In this document: piece after piece, positions 46,353-55,355 of the stretch
Numbering within the stretch: position 1 is the first letter of the stretch
How the letters are laid out: every line of letters begins with the position of its first letter
From: Georgenia ruanii
GTDB lineage: Bacteria; Actinomycetota; Actinomycetes; Actinomycetales; Actinomycetaceae
DNA: 64,000 bases
Direction: 5' to 3'
Assembly: GCF_009193175.1 (NCBI RefSeq)
Contig: NZ_VUKE01000002.1
Span: forward strand, 124,001-188,000
Program-made: the position numbers and the translations under genes
Notes under the pieces: model-generated
What the model saw: only the letters and a program-made list of their open reading frames with translations
Told to the model about the DNA's origin: nothing
Databases searched by the model: none

Positions 46353-47387
46353 GCCCGAGGCGGGGAGGGACGAGGGCCGGCTCGATGCTCGGCCGTGGCG
46401 CGCGCCGCCTGGGCCCTCGGTAGCGCCATGGTCTACGAGGTCGCCCAACGGGCAGCTGGGGCTGCAGGGGTGGGGCGCGCCGGTCCACCCACGAGACCGC
46501 AGCGCCAGTGCGACCTGGCGCGCCACATGGCAGGGGGTGATCGCGACATGCCGCCAGCGGTACCGCAGCGTCAGGTCGCTCGCGAGGATGCCGACCGAGT
46601 TGTCCCGCCAGACGTCGGCGTCGGTCCGGCCCAGCGGATGCGCCAGCTTGCCGTCGAGCTCCACCCGGACGTGATAGCGACGATACCGGCAGTCGGCGCG
46701 CAACCAGAGCCCGTCGAGCACCTCCCGCACCTGGAGCTGTGAGCGGGGCAGCCCGTGGCTGCGCTCTATGCGGTGGTACCGGTATTCGAGGGGCGACTCG
46801 ACGCCCTCCTCCACCGCCGCCAGCAGCTCCGTGAGCAGGCGTCGGTGTCGAATCCGCCCGCGACGATTCAGCGCCATGCGTATCTGCTCGATGTCGATGT
46901 TCCGCTGTGCTGCCCGGCAGACCAAGCCGACGACATCGTCCGCAGGGGTCTCCCGCAGGTCCGCGAGGTCGAGCACGGTGTCGATCGGGCCGACAGTGGG
47001 CAACCGACCCCAGACGGCCGGCATGCGGCGCCGGTAGCGAATCTTGAGGCCGCGTTGATGTCGCAGACGGCGACCATGAGGAACGATCACCTGGATCACA
47101 CGGCCGGGGCTGTCGACGATTTTGTGCCGGAACGCCGCACTAGCGTGACTGAGGGCCGCACCTCGCCCGGCATACAGGAGCGCGGCTCGCGCACGGCTCG
47201 ACCAGCGCGGCTGGCCCGTGTGGGTCAGATAGACGCCGGGAAACAGTCTCTGCCAGCGCTTCGACTCGACCTGCCTGGAGATCCAGTCCGTCGTCGCGCC
47301 GAGGCCGAGCAGCTGTGCCCGAGAGACCACGGCGTCCTGAGCTTTCGCCAGACGGGCGATGCCGGCCGTGTCCGCTCTCGGTGCCAT
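46341..47387 (-). CDS. AbiEi-like/DUF559-type protein
   Basis: A 348-residue protein common in actinobacteria under the label type IV toxin-antitoxin AbiEi family. The N-terminal winged-helix part (about 5-65) has VVSRAQLLGLGATTDWISRQV and RLFPGVYLTHTG. A middle domain with PADDVVGLVCRA follows. The C-terminal third (SPLEYRYHRIE, then RYHVRVELDGKLAH) resembles Vsr/DUF559 restriction-like folds with acidic residues in order. No AbiEii toxin gene is adjacent, so it is probably an orphan. The ATG at 47387 lacks a clear ribosome site. It sits between 40-base direct repeats, suggesting it moved as a unit. Confidence 0.72.
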   Translation of the reverse strand: MAPRADTAGIARLAKAQDAVVSRAQLLGLGATTDWISRQVESKRWQRLFPGVYLTHTGQPRWSSRARAALLYAGRGAALSHASAAFRHKIVDSPGRVIQVIVPHGRRLRHQRGLKIRYRRRMPAVWGRLPTVGPIDTVLDLADLRETPADDVVGLVCRAAQRNIDIEQIRMALNRRGRIRHRRLLTELLAAVEEGVESPLEYRYHRIERSHGLPRSQLQVREVLDGLWLRADCRYRRYHVRVELDGKLAHPLGRTDADVWRDNSVGILASDLTLRYRWRHVAITPCHVARQVALALRSRGWTGAPHPCSPSCPLGDLVDHGATEGPGGARHGRASSRPSSLPASGARG

Positions 47388-47509
47388 CCGGCGACAGTGC
47401 CCGGTCTGGCGGGGGGCCTGCCGGGCGACGCCGGCGCCCTGTGGACCGGCCTGCGCTACTCGTTCGCAACGGTGGCGTGCTGGGCCGGGCGTGGAGTGCT
47501 CAGTGGTGG

Positions 47510-47549
47510 ACATCCGTCCGGCTATGCCTGTCGTTCTTTACCCACGAGC
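47510..47549. repeat. 40-base direct repeat, right copy
   Basis: Partner of 46313-46352 (35 of 40 identical, same orientation), 123 bases before the AbiEi-like start. Confidence 0.75.
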
Positions 47550-47728
47550 CGCAAACCCGTGCGGACACCGAGTCAAGCGGGGCTGGCGGGTGACCTCCCG
47601 AGCAGCGGCGGCCTCAGGGGACCGGCCTGCGCCGGACCGGGCGGTGGCTTTAGACACCGGCCTGCGCCCCGCCGGGCAGTGGTGGCGGGCTGCGCGCGGC
47701 GCGTGGAGTGGTCAGTGGGAAAGGAGGA

Positions 47729-47750
47729 GGCGCCCGCACAGCGGGGCGCC
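47729..47750 (-). terminator. Hairpin downstream of the second proX
   Basis: GGCGCCC and GGGCGCC with an 8-base loop, flanked by GGAGG and CCTCC that extend the stem. It lies 37 bases past the proX stop. Confidence 0.6.
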
Positions 47751-47786
47751 CCCTCCAACGCGGCTTGTCGTTAGAACGGCCCCGCG

Positions 47787-48677
47787 TCAGGCGGTCATGC
47801 CCTCCAGGAAGTCCGGGTTCTCCTCGGCCCACTGCTTCACCGACGCCTCGTTGTCCTTGCCGCCGTTGACGTTGAACATGAGATTCTCTAGGGACTGCAG
47901 CTGCTCGGCGCTCATCTCGAAGTCCCCGATCCAGGCCGCCACCTCGGGGTAGCCCTCGATGAACCCCTGCCGGCTCATGGTCTTGATCTCCTCGGTGGTG
48001 CCGAACAGGCCCTTGGGATCCTCCAGATCCCGGATGGGGTACGCCTCGTACGCCCAGTGCGGGCTCCACATCGTCACCGCGATGTTCTGGCCGACGGCGG
48101 TGGCGCCGTCGAGCTCGGCGAGCATGGCGGGCGTGGACGACAGCGTGAGCATGTCGGCCGGGATGTCGTAGGCGGGCATGACCTCGTCCTGGGTGATCCC
48201 GATCTGCCCGGCTCCTGGTTCGATGCCGACGATGCGGCCGCCGAAGGCATCAGCGTTGGCCCCGAGCTCGTCGAGCGACGTGATCGGGGCATCCTCGTTG
48301 ACGGCGATGCTGATGGTGCCCTTGTCGTACCAGGCGCCCAGGTCCTCGAAGCTCTCCCCGAACTTCTTGACGTACTCGCCGTGGCTGTTCGGCAGCCAGG
48401 TGTCGAAGTTGAGGTCGAGGTCGCCCTCGGATAGCCCGGTGAAGACGACGCCGACGTCGGCGGTCTGCAGCTTCACCTCGTAGCCCTCCTGCTCGAGGGC
48501 GTACTGCCACAGGTGGGAGACGGCGATGCCCTCGTCCCAGCCGGAGTGGACGCCGATCGTGATGGGGTCGCCGTGCTCCGCCGAGCGGTCCGTGCCCGCG
48601 GTGCTCGGGCCGCAGGCGGTCAGGGCCACGACGGCGGTGGCAGTGGTGGCGAGGAGGATCTTCCGTGCGTGCTGCAT
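47787..48677 (-). CDS. proX: Glycine betaine/proline ABC transporter substrate-binding lipoprotein (copy 2)
   Basis: A 296-residue lipoprotein. The signal peptide has a lipobox LTAC with Cys22. The mature part is an OpuAC/ProX-type binding protein: ITIGVHSGWDEGIAVSHLW, then DLNFDTWLP (the aromatic box Trp), VGIEPGAG and VTMWSPHWAYEAYPI with Trp residues that would cage a quaternary ammonium. It is closely related to the copy at 48953. AAAGGA precedes the ATG. It lies beyond a strong hairpin that follows the first proX, so expression is probably reduced or independent. Confidence 0.92.
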   Translation of the reverse strand: MQHARKILLATTATAVVALTACGPSTAGTDRSAEHGDPITIGVHSGWDEGIAVSHLWQYALEQEGYEVKLQTADVGVVFTGLSEGDLDLNFDTWLPNSHGEYVKKFGESFEDLGAWYDKGTISIAVNEDAPITSLDELGANADAFGGRIVGIEPGAGQIGITQDEVMPAYDIPADMLTLSSTPAMLAELDGATAVGQNIAVTMWSPHWAYEAYPIRDLEDPKGLFGTTEEIKTMSRQGFIEGYPEVAAWIGDFEMSAEQLQSLENLMFNVNGGKDNEASVKQWAEENPDFLEGMTA

Positions 48678-48727
48678 GCGTTCCTTTCGTCCGAGCGGCT
48701 GCGCCCGGGGCGGGGGTCTGGTGCGGC

Positions 48728-48816
48728 GGTGCGGGTCGAGGCTCTGGCGGGGCGGTGCGGGTCGAGGGGCTGGCGGGGCGGTGCGGGTCGGGTGCGCGTC
48801 GAGAATCTGGCGGCGC
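48728..48816. repeat. 26-base tandem repeats upstream of proX copy 2
   Basis: Full units at 48728-48753, 48754-48779 and 48791-48816, plus an 11-base partial unit at 48780-48790. Each full unit starts GGTGCG and contains CTGGCGG. Confidence 0.75.
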
Positions 48817-48895
48817 GGCCGCGGCAGCGGTCCGGTGACGAGAGCCCGGCCTCGCAGCGGCCCGGTGGCGATTCACGGAGGGACGTCCCGCCGAG

Positions 48896-48937
48896 ACGCA
48901 CGTGGCCCGCAGTCCTGGGACTGCGGGCCACGTGCGT
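48896..48937 (-). terminator. Long hairpin between the two proX genes
   Basis: A perfect stem of 20 bases (48896-48915 with 48918-48937) beginning 15 bases after the first proX stop. It is either a terminator or an attenuator inside the operon. Confidence 0.8.
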
Positions 48938-48952
48938 TCGGCCGGGCAGGCG

Positions 48953-49861
48953 TCAGCCGGTGATCCCCGCGACGAAGTCGGGGTTCTCCTTCAGCCACTG
49001 GTCGACGGCGGCGTCGTTGTCCTTGCCGCCCATCTCGTTGAACATGATGTTCTCGAGGGAGAACAGCTGCTCATCGGTCAGCGTGAACTTCTTGATCCAC
49101 GCGGCGACGTCGGGGTTGGCCTCGGCGAAGCCGGACCGGCCCATCGTCTTGATCTCCTCGGCATCGCCCATGGCACCCTCGGGGTCCTCGAGGTCCTTGA
49201 TGGGGTAGGCGTCGTAGGCCCAGTGCGGGCGCCACAGCGTCACGGCGACGTTGTTGCCGGCCTTCGTGGCGCCGTCGAGCTCGGCGAGCATGGCCGGCGT
49301 GGAGGAGATGAGGTACTCCATCTTCTCCAGCCCGTAGGTGGGGATGGCCCGCTTCTGCGTGGTCTCGGTCAGGCCGGCCCCGGCCTCGATGCCGACGAGC
49401 TTGTTACCGAACAGGTCGGCGTTGTCGGCGAGCTCCGCCAGGGAGTTGATGGGGGCGTCCTCGTTCACCGCGATGGTGAGCTTGGCGTCGTCGTACCAGG
49501 TGCCGAGCTCCTCGAGCTGGTCGCCGTACTTCTCGACGTAGGACGCGTGGGTCAGCGGCAGCCAGGTGTCGAAGTTGAGGTCGTAGTCGCCCTCGGCGAG
49601 CCCGGTGAAGACGACGCCGGCGTCGGCGGTCTTGAGCTCGACGTCGTAGCCCTTGTCCTCGAGGATGCGCTGCCACAGGTGGGAGACGGCGATGCCCTCG
49701 TCCCAGCCGGAGTGGACGCCGATGGTGATGGTGCCGTCGTCCGCGCCGCCGGCCGAGGCGGCACCCGCGCCGCTCGTCTGGGAGGGGCCGCAGGCGGCGA
49801 GCGTGGCGGCGACGGCGGCCGCGGTGGCGACCGCGGCAGCGCGGCGGATGGTGAACTTCAT
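48953..49861 (-). CDS. proX: Glycine betaine/proline ABC transporter substrate-binding lipoprotein (copy 1)
   Basis: A 302-residue lipoprotein with lipobox LAAC (Cys24), followed by a Ser/Gly/Ala linker. The binding-protein motifs are the same as in copy 2: VHSGWDEGIAVSHLW, LNFDTWLP and VTLWRPHWAYDAYPI. It should bind a betaine-type osmolyte outside the membrane and deliver it to ProW. I chose the ATG at 49861, where the signal peptide MKFTIRRAA begins; the frame continues upstream without coding character. The gene follows proW after 184 bases and is probably cotranscribed. Confidence 0.93.
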   Translation of the reverse strand: MKFTIRRAAAVATAAAVAATLAACGPSQTSGAGAASAGGADDGTITIGVHSGWDEGIAVSHLWQRILEDKGYDVELKTADAGVVFTGLAEGDYDLNFDTWLPLTHASYVEKYGDQLEELGTWYDDAKLTIAVNEDAPINSLAELADNADLFGNKLVGIEAGAGLTETTQKRAIPTYGLEKMEYLISSTPAMLAELDGATKAGNNVAVTLWRPHWAYDAYPIKDLEDPEGAMGDAEEIKTMGRSGFAEANPDVAAWIKKFTLTDEQLFSLENIMFNEMGGKDNDAAVDQWLKENPDFVAGITG

Positions 49862-50045
49862 CTTCCTGATCCTTCCGTGAGCGCACCGGGCGCTCGGGTT
49901 GGTGCCCGCGGTGGCGGGCAAGTCGTGCACGAATGTCCGTGACGAGCAGGGCGGGACGTGCAGCAGCACGGCGCCCCTGGCGCTGAACCGCCGAGGCCGC
50001 GCAGCACGGCGGGCCCGGGGCTGCGCCACCGGGCCCGCCGCGGCG

Positions 50046-50915
50046 TCAGTGCTCGGCGCGGATCTTCAGCGCCCGGGCCACCGGCGCCCGGTCGCCCAGC
50101 GCCGCGGTCACGCGGTCGAGGAACATCGCGAGGATGACCACGGACAGGCCGGCCTCGAACCCGAGCGCCACGTCCACCCGCTGCAGGGCCTGCACCACGT
50201 CTTGCCCGAGCCCGTCGGCGCCGACCATGCCGGAGATGACCACCATGGACAGGGCCAGCATGATGACCTGGTTGACGCCGGCCATGATCGTCGGCAGCGC
50301 GAGCGGCAGCTGGATCTGGCGCAGGATGCGCCCCGGCGCGGCACCGAAGGCGTGCCCGGCCTCGACGACCTCGCCGTCCACCTGCCGGATGCCGAGCTCG
50401 GTCATGCGCACGCCCGGGGCGAGCGCGAAGATCACCGTCGCGACCAGGCCGGGCACCACGCCGACGCGGAAGAGCACGACCGCGGGGATGAGGTACACGA
50501 ACGCCGGCATGGTCTGCATGAAGTCGAGGATCGGCCGGACGATCTTCGACACCGTGGCGTTGCGGGCGGCGAGGATGCCGACCGGGATGGCGATGACCAG
50601 CGCGACGATGCTCGCGACGAGCACCAGCGCCAGGGTCGCCATGGCGTTGTCCCACTGATCGACGCCGTAGATGACCGCGAAGCCGACGAGCGAGCCGACG
50701 GCGAGCTTCCAGCCCTTCGCGAGGAACGCCAGCGCGGCGAGGACGAGGCCGACCACCCAGAACGGCGGCGTGGCCAGGACGAACTCGAGCGTGTCGTAGC
50801 CCCAGCCGAGGATCATGCGGATGAAGTCGAACGTCCGCCCGACGTTCATGGTCAGCCAGTCGACCAGCGCGGCGGCCCACTCGCCGGCCGGGATGCGGAA
50901 GAAGATGTCGTTCAT
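50046..50915 (-). CDS. proW: Glycine betaine/proline ABC transporter permease
   Basis: A 289-residue permease with about seven spans. The binding-protein-dependent transport signature EAGHAFGAAPGRILRQIQLPLALPTIMAGV (EAA loop) is at about 195-225 and contacts the ATPase. The first span is preceded by a short periplasmic-type segment as in ProW/OpuAB. The ATG at 50915 overlaps the proV stop (ATGA). It forms the membrane channel of the osmolyte importer. Confidence 0.94.
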   Translation of the reverse strand: MNDIFFRIPAGEWAAALVDWLTMNVGRTFDFIRMILGWGYDTLEFVLATPPFWVVGLVLAALAFLAKGWKLAVGSLVGFAVIYGVDQWDNAMATLALVLVASIVALVIAIPVGILAARNATVSKIVRPILDFMQTMPAFVYLIPAVVLFRVGVVPGLVATVIFALAPGVRMTELGIRQVDGEVVEAGHAFGAAPGRILRQIQLPLALPTIMAGVNQVIMLALSMVVISGMVGADGLGQDVVQALQRVDVALGFEAGLSVVILAMFLDRVTAALGDRAPVARALKIRAEH

Positions 50916-52219
50916 CGCTCGCCCCCCTCGCTCGTGGCGGAGCGGCCGACGGCGATCGCCCCGCCCGCGGTCGAGGTGCCTGTCGTGGTGGCCGGCACGC
51001 TCTCGCCGTCGTCCGGCGTGGCGGCGGAGACGGCGCTGTCGGCGCTGGTGCTGGGCGCCATGGCCTCCAGCAGCGCCACGCGCGGGACGACGCCGACCAG
51101 CCGGCCGCCGTCGTCGAGCACGGCGAGCGGCAACCGCGCCTCGGCGGCCGGGGCGAACATCTCCGACAGGGGCGTCTCCGCCCGCACGGCCGTGGTGTCG
51201 GGGTGGACGAGGCCCTCGAGGGTCTTGGCGCCGGCGCGGTGGGCGGTGAGCAGCTCGTCGTCGTACACCGAGCCCTGCAGCACGCGGCGGCGGTCCACCA
51301 CGTAGCCGGCCGTGGCCTGGGCGTCGCGTAGCTCGCGCAGGGCGACCGCGGGCCCGGCGCCCGCCTGGACGGTGACCATCGGGCGGCGCATGAGCGAGCC
51401 GGCGGTGAGCACCCGGGAGCGGTCGACGTCGGCCACGAACTGCATGACGTACTCGTCCGCAGGGTGGGTGAGGATCTCCTCGGCGGTGCCGATCTGCACC
51501 ACGCGGCCGGCGCGCATCACGGCGATCCGGTCCCCGAGGTACATGGCCTCGTTGAGGTCGTGGGTGATGAAGACGATCGTCTTGCCCAGCGTGGCCTGCA
51601 GCTCCACGAGCTGGTCCTGCATCTCGCGGCGGATCAGCGGGTCGAGGGCGGAGAAGGCCTCGTCCATGAGCAGGATGTCGGTGTCGGCGGCCAGCGCCCG
51701 GGCCAGGCCCACGCGCTGGCGCATGCCGCCGGACAGCTGTGACGGCAGGGAGTCCTCCCAGCCGGCGAGCCCGGTGAGCTGGAGAGCCTCGGCCGCCTTC
51801 TCGCGCCGCTCGGCCGTCCCCACGCCCTGGATCTCCAGGGGGTAGGCGGCGTTGTCGAGCACCGTGCGGTGGGGCAGCAGCGCGAAGTGCTGGAAGACCA
51901 TGGAGATCTTCTTGCGCCGGATCTGCCGCAGCTCGCCGGCCGAGACGCCGGCGATGTCGGCGCCGTCGACCTCGATCGTGCCGCTGGAGGGCGGCAGCAG
52001 GCCGTTGAGCATGCGGATGAGCGTCGACTTCCCGGAGCCGGACAGGCCCATGACGACGAACGTCTCGCCCTTGGCGACCTCGAAGGAGGCGTCGATGACG
52101 GCTGCGGTGCCGAGCGGTTTGACCTCCTCGCGGGTCTTTCCTGCCCTGAGCCGCTTCACAGCCTCCTGTGAGCGTCGGCCGAAGACCTTGTAGACGTGTT
52201 CTGCGCGAATCGCGCTCAC
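50912..52219 (-). CDS. proV: Glycine betaine/proline ABC transporter ATPase
   Basis: A 435-residue ATPase. Walker A GLSGSGKST is at 58-66, then the Q-loop, the LSGGMRQRVGLARAL signature, Walker B ILLMDEAFSALDPL and the switch His in ITHD. The C-terminus (about 270-410) has two CBS-like repeats that in OpuA-type systems sense ionic strength. It ends in a Ser/Thr/Ala-rich tail. The GTG at 52219 is preceded by GAGGTGAA. Extension to 52279 has no ribosome site. It is the first gene of the osmoprotectant operon proV-proW-proX-proX. Confidence 0.95.
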   Translation of the reverse strand: MSAIRAEHVYKVFGRRSQEAVKRLRAGKTREEVKPLGTAAVIDASFEVAKGETFVVMGLSGSGKSTLIRMLNGLLPPSSGTIEVDGADIAGVSAGELRQIRRKKISMVFQHFALLPHRTVLDNAAYPLEIQGVGTAERREKAAEALQLTGLAGWEDSLPSQLSGGMRQRVGLARALAADTDILLMDEAFSALDPLIRREMQDQLVELQATLGKTIVFITHDLNEAMYLGDRIAVMRAGRVVQIGTAEEILTHPADEYVMQFVADVDRSRVLTAGSLMRRPMVTVQAGAGPAVALRELRDAQATAGYVVDRRRVLQGSVYDDELLTAHRAGAKTLEGLVHPDTTAVRAETPLSEMFAPAAEARLPLAVLDDGGRLVGVVPRVALLEAMAPSTSADSAVSAATPDDGESVPATTTGTSTAGGAIAVGRSATSEGGER

Positions 52220-52800
52220 GTTCACCTCGTATCCGTCAGGGTCGGGCGCCGCGCCGGGGGAGGCGCGCCGTCCGTCCACGTGTCGGTCGCCGGGGCGCCG
52301 TCAGGCACCGCACCCGAGCGGGTCCGCAGCTGGCCGCCACTACCTGGGATCCCTGGGAGGAACCTGGGCGGCGGCGCCGCGACTCGCGACCTTGGAAAAA
52401 TGGACACCCCACCATTGCAAAGATCTGGTGAAGGCGCACCCCTGTGACCTGGCGCGCATTCAGTCGATCGACATGGGGTATTCGTTGCCGTAGTGCGGAT
52501 AGGTCCTGGTCGGAGCAGGGGCCGGTTCGTGACCGAATTGTGACTTTTTAGACGTCTTTGACGCGTATTTTGTGTGCGGCGTCACACGTGTCCGGTGTCC
52601 GGCTCCGGTGCCCGCAGCGCGCCACCGCCGCCCCGGCTGCGCCGGGCGGACGGGGCGCACGTGGCCGCCGGCCCCGGCCGCTGGGCGCCCGGGCCCGGCC
52701 GGCGGCATGATGAGGAAGCAACCGCGCCGTCGCCCCCGGCACCGCCCCGGGCGCGCTCGCCCGGGCCCGCGCAGCGGCGCGCGCGAGAAGGAGCCGCAGG
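52220..52800. other. 581-base divergent intergenic region (proV/GH2)
   Basis: No gene was recognised here. The 52390-52600 part is clearly more AT-rich than the surroundings and must hold the promoters of the osmolyte operon and the glycoside hydrolase gene. A CRP-like palindrome is at 52571-52586. The last 200 bases are GC-rich without visible features apart from the AAGGAG at the hydrolase start. Confidence 0.5.
52571..52586. promoter_or_regulatory. CRP/GlxR-like palindrome upstream of the glycoside hydrolase
   Basis: TGTGT-N6-TCACA differs from the TGTGA-N6-TCACA consensus at one base. It lies 215 bases before the hydrolase start. Confidence 0.35.
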
Positions 52801-54711
52801 ATGCCCCCGCCGCGCCGTCGAGACGTCCGCGCGAGCCGCCAGGACGGCGCGTACCCGCGGCCCCAGCTGGTCCGGGACGCCTGGGCCGACCTGTGCGGGC
52901 GCTGGGACTTCGCCTTCGGCCCCGCGCGGGATCCCGACGCCGTGCCCACGTTCAACCGCGTCATCGCGGTGCCCTTCCCGCCCGAGTCGCCCGCCTCCGG
53001 CATCGGCGACCCGGGCTACCACCCGGTGGTCTGGTACCGCCGCGTCGTCGGCGCGGCCGAGCTCGACGACGCCGGCGGGCGCGGGCCCGGCCGGCGGGAG
53101 CTGCTCCAGTTCGGTGCCGTCGACCAGGTGGCCGACGTCTGGCTCGACGGCCACCACGTCGGGCACCACGACGGCGGGCAGACCCCCTTCACCTGCGACA
53201 TCACCGCCGCGCTCGGCCCGGGGGAGGCGCACGAGCTGGTCGTGCGCGTCCAGGACGATCCCCATGACGACTCCTTGCCGCGCGGCAAGCAGGACTGGCG
53301 CGAGCGCCCGCACGCCATCTGGTACCACCGCACCACCGGGATCTGGCAGCCGGTGTGGCTGGAGACGGTGCCGGCGGAGCACGTCGAGGAGCTCGCGCTC
53401 ACCCCGGACGTGCCGGCCGGCGCCGTCGACCTCGAGGCGCGCCTGTCCGCGACGACGGACCCGGACCTCACGCTCGGGGTCCGCATCGAGCACGACGGCG
53501 AGCTGCTCGCCGAGCAGTCGACCCGGGCGCTGCGCCGCGACGTCCGCCTCCGCCTGGACCTCGCCCGGCAGCGCAACGGCCAGGAGTACGAGGAGCTGCT
53601 GTGGTCCCCGGAGCACCCGACGCTGCTCGACGTCACGGTCGAGGTGCTGCGCCGCGGCCGCGCCGTCGACGTCGTGCGCAGCTACACCGGCCTGCGGTCC
53701 GTCGCCGCCACGGGCCACCGGTTCCTGCTCAACGATCGCCCCTACCTCGTCCGCGCGGTGCTGGCGCAGGGGTACTGGCCCCAGTCCCACCTCGCGGCGC
53801 CGAGCGCGGCGGCGCTGCGGCGCGAGGTTGAGCTCATCAAGGCGCTGGGGTTCAACGCCGCGCGGGTGCACCAGAAGGCCGAGGACCCGCGCTTCCTCTA
53901 CTGGGCCGACCGCCTCGGCCTGCTCGTGTGGGGCGAGACGGCCAACGCCTCCGCCTTCGATGCCCGCGCCGTCGCGCACCTCACCGCCGAGTGGACGGCG
54001 CTGGTGCGCCGGGACCGCTCCCACCCGTGCGTGGTCACCTGGGTGCCGCTCAACGAGAGCTGGGGCGCGCCGCACGCCGCCCACGTCCCCGCGCAGCGCC
54101 ACTACGGCCTCGCCCTCGCGCACCTCACCCGGGCGCTCGATCCCACCCGCCCCGTGGTGTCCAACGACGGGTGGGAGCACACCGACTCCGACATCTGGAC
54201 CGTCCACGACTACACGCCCGACGGCGCCGAGCTGCGCGCCCGGTACGGCACGCCGGCCGCGATCGCCGAGATGCTCGACGGGCTCGGCCCGGCCGGCCGG
54301 CGCATGCGGCTGACCGGCGAGCCGGATCGCGGCCAGCCGGTCATGCTCACCGAGCTCGGCGGCGTGAGCCTGGCGCCCGCCGGCGACCCCGACGCCTGGG
54401 GCTACTCCACCGCCCGCGACGCCGCCGACCTCCGCGCCCGCCTCGCCGAGATCTTCGGCGCCGTCCACGCCTGCGCGCCGCTCGCCGGCTGGTGCTACAC
54501 CCAGCTCGCCGACACCGCGCAGGAGACCAACGGCCTGCTCACCGCCGCCCGGGAACCGAAGCTGCCGCTCAGCGAGGTGCGGGTGATGGTCACCGGCGGG
54601 GGCGGCGGCGACGACGGCGGGGGTGGCGGCGACGGCGGGGGTGGCGGCGGGGGTGGCGGCGACGGCGGGGGTGGCGGCGGCGCCGCCGCCTCGCGCTCGG
54701 GTGATCGGTGA
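52801..54711 (+). CDS. Glycoside hydrolase family 2 protein
   Basis: A 636-residue enzyme of the beta-galactosidase/glucuronidase/mannosidase family. The N-terminal jelly-roll (about 30-200) has LCGRWDFAFGP, WYRRVV and VWLDGHHVGHHDGGQTPF. An Ig-like domain follows, then a TIM barrel (about 305-590) with FNAARVHQKAEDPRFLYWADRLGLLVWGE, acid/base Glu419 in LNESW and nucleophile Glu518 in MLTELGG. There is no signal peptide, so it is cytoplasmic. The last 45 residues are almost only Gly and Asp, from an 18-base tandem repeat, and are not part of the family. AAGGAG lies before the ATG. The substrate is not predictable. Confidence 0.88.
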   Translation: MPPPRRRDVRASRQDGAYPRPQLVRDAWADLCGRWDFAFGPARDPDAVPTFNRVIAVPFPPESPASGIGDPGYHPVVWYRRVVGAAELDDAGGRGPGRRELLQFGAVDQVADVWLDGHHVGHHDGGQTPFTCDITAALGPGEAHELVVRVQDDPHDDSLPRGKQDWRERPHAIWYHRTTGIWQPVWLETVPAEHVEELALTPDVPAGAVDLEARLSATTDPDLTLGVRIEHDGELLAEQSTRALRRDVRLRLDLARQRNGQEYEELLWSPEHPTLLDVTVEVLRRGRAVDVVRSYTGLRSVAATGHRFLLNDRPYLVRAVLAQGYWPQSHLAAPSAAALRREVELIKALGFNAARVHQKAEDPRFLYWADRLGLLVWGETANASAFDARAVAHLTAEWTALVRRDRSHPCVVTWVPLNESWGAPHAAHVPAQRHYGLALAHLTRALDPTRPVVSNDGWEHTDSDIWTVHDYTPDGAELRARYGTPAAIAEMLDGLGPAGRRMRLTGEPDRGQPVMLTELGGVSLAPAGDPDAWGYSTARDAADLRARLAEIFGAVHACAPLAGWCYTQLADTAQETNGLLTAAREPKLPLSEVRVMVTGGGGGDDGGGGGDGGGGGGGGGDGGGGGGAAASRSGDR

Positions 54712-54965
54712 GGCGTCCGCGCCGCGCCGACCGCGCCGACCGCACCGCCAGCACCGCCGTGCCCCGCGACCGGCCTGGGTCGTGCCTGCCGGCCCCCGGG
54801 ATTACGGTGGCGCCAGCGGTCGAGGACGATCGTGCAGGGCCAGCGGCGACGCTGGCCTGTCGCGGCGAGACGCCCTGGCGCTGCTTCGCGCGCGGGCGAG
54901 GGGCACGGCCGCCGTGCAGGCCGGCGGGTGGTGCGTCGGCGGGACCGTCAGAGAGGCGGGACGAC

Positions 54966-55355
54966 ATGATGGGTTACGGCTACGGCGGGTCGTTGGCGTG
55001 GGGCCTGCTCGGGTTCTTGCTCGCCCTTCTCATCATCGTGGCGATCGTGGTGCTCGTGCTGCTCGCGGTCCGGTTGGTTCGCGGGGGCTCGCGCCCCGCT
55101 CCGCCGCAGTACGGACCGGGGCCGGGTCAGCCCGGGCAGATGGGCATGGGAGCCGCGCCGGGTCAGCCCGGCATGGGGCCTGCGCCAGGGCAGCCCGGCG
55201 TGGCCCCGGGCATGGGCCCTGGGATGGGCCCGGGGATGGGCGCGGGGATGGGCCCGGGGATGACTCCTGCCCGGCAGATCCTGGACGAGAGGTTCGCCCG
55301 CGGGGAGATCGGCGCCGACGAGTACAACGAGATGCGGCGGCACCTCGAGGGCTGA
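54966..55355 (+). CDS. SHOCT-domain membrane protein
   Basis: A 129-residue protein with a short start MMGYGYGGS and one membrane span (about 9-32). A Gly/Pro/Met/Gln-rich low-complexity region follows (about 38-100, with GMGPGMGPG-type repeats). The C-terminal SHOCT domain, ILDERFARGEIGADEYNEMRRHLE, is common at the ends of small actinobacterial membrane proteins and of unknown function. A purine-rich GAGAGGCGGGA precedes the ATG. It is a single gene, convergent with the MBL-fold gene. Confidence 0.82.
   Translation: MMGYGYGGSLAWGLLGFLLALLIIVAIVVLVLLAVRLVRGGSRPAPPQYGPGPGQPGQMGMGAAPGQPGMGPAPGQPGVAPGMGPGMGPGMGAGMGPGMTPARQILDERFARGEIGADEYNEMRRHLEG

Larger units (their letters stand above)
47388..47786. 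other. 399-base repeat-rich intergenic region
   Basis: No gene was recognised here. It contains the right 40-base direct repeat, two diverged copies of a segment including GCGTGGAGTG(G/C)TCAGTGG (near 47490 and 47701), and repeated CCGGCCTGCGC words. It looks like degenerate duplicated sequence. Confidence 0.5.

Noticed and set aside
46341-47387. Complete AbiE toxin-antitoxin pair
   Set aside because: No nucleotidyltransferase-type AbiEii partner is encoded on either side. The neighbours are a metal transporter and an osmolyte operon.
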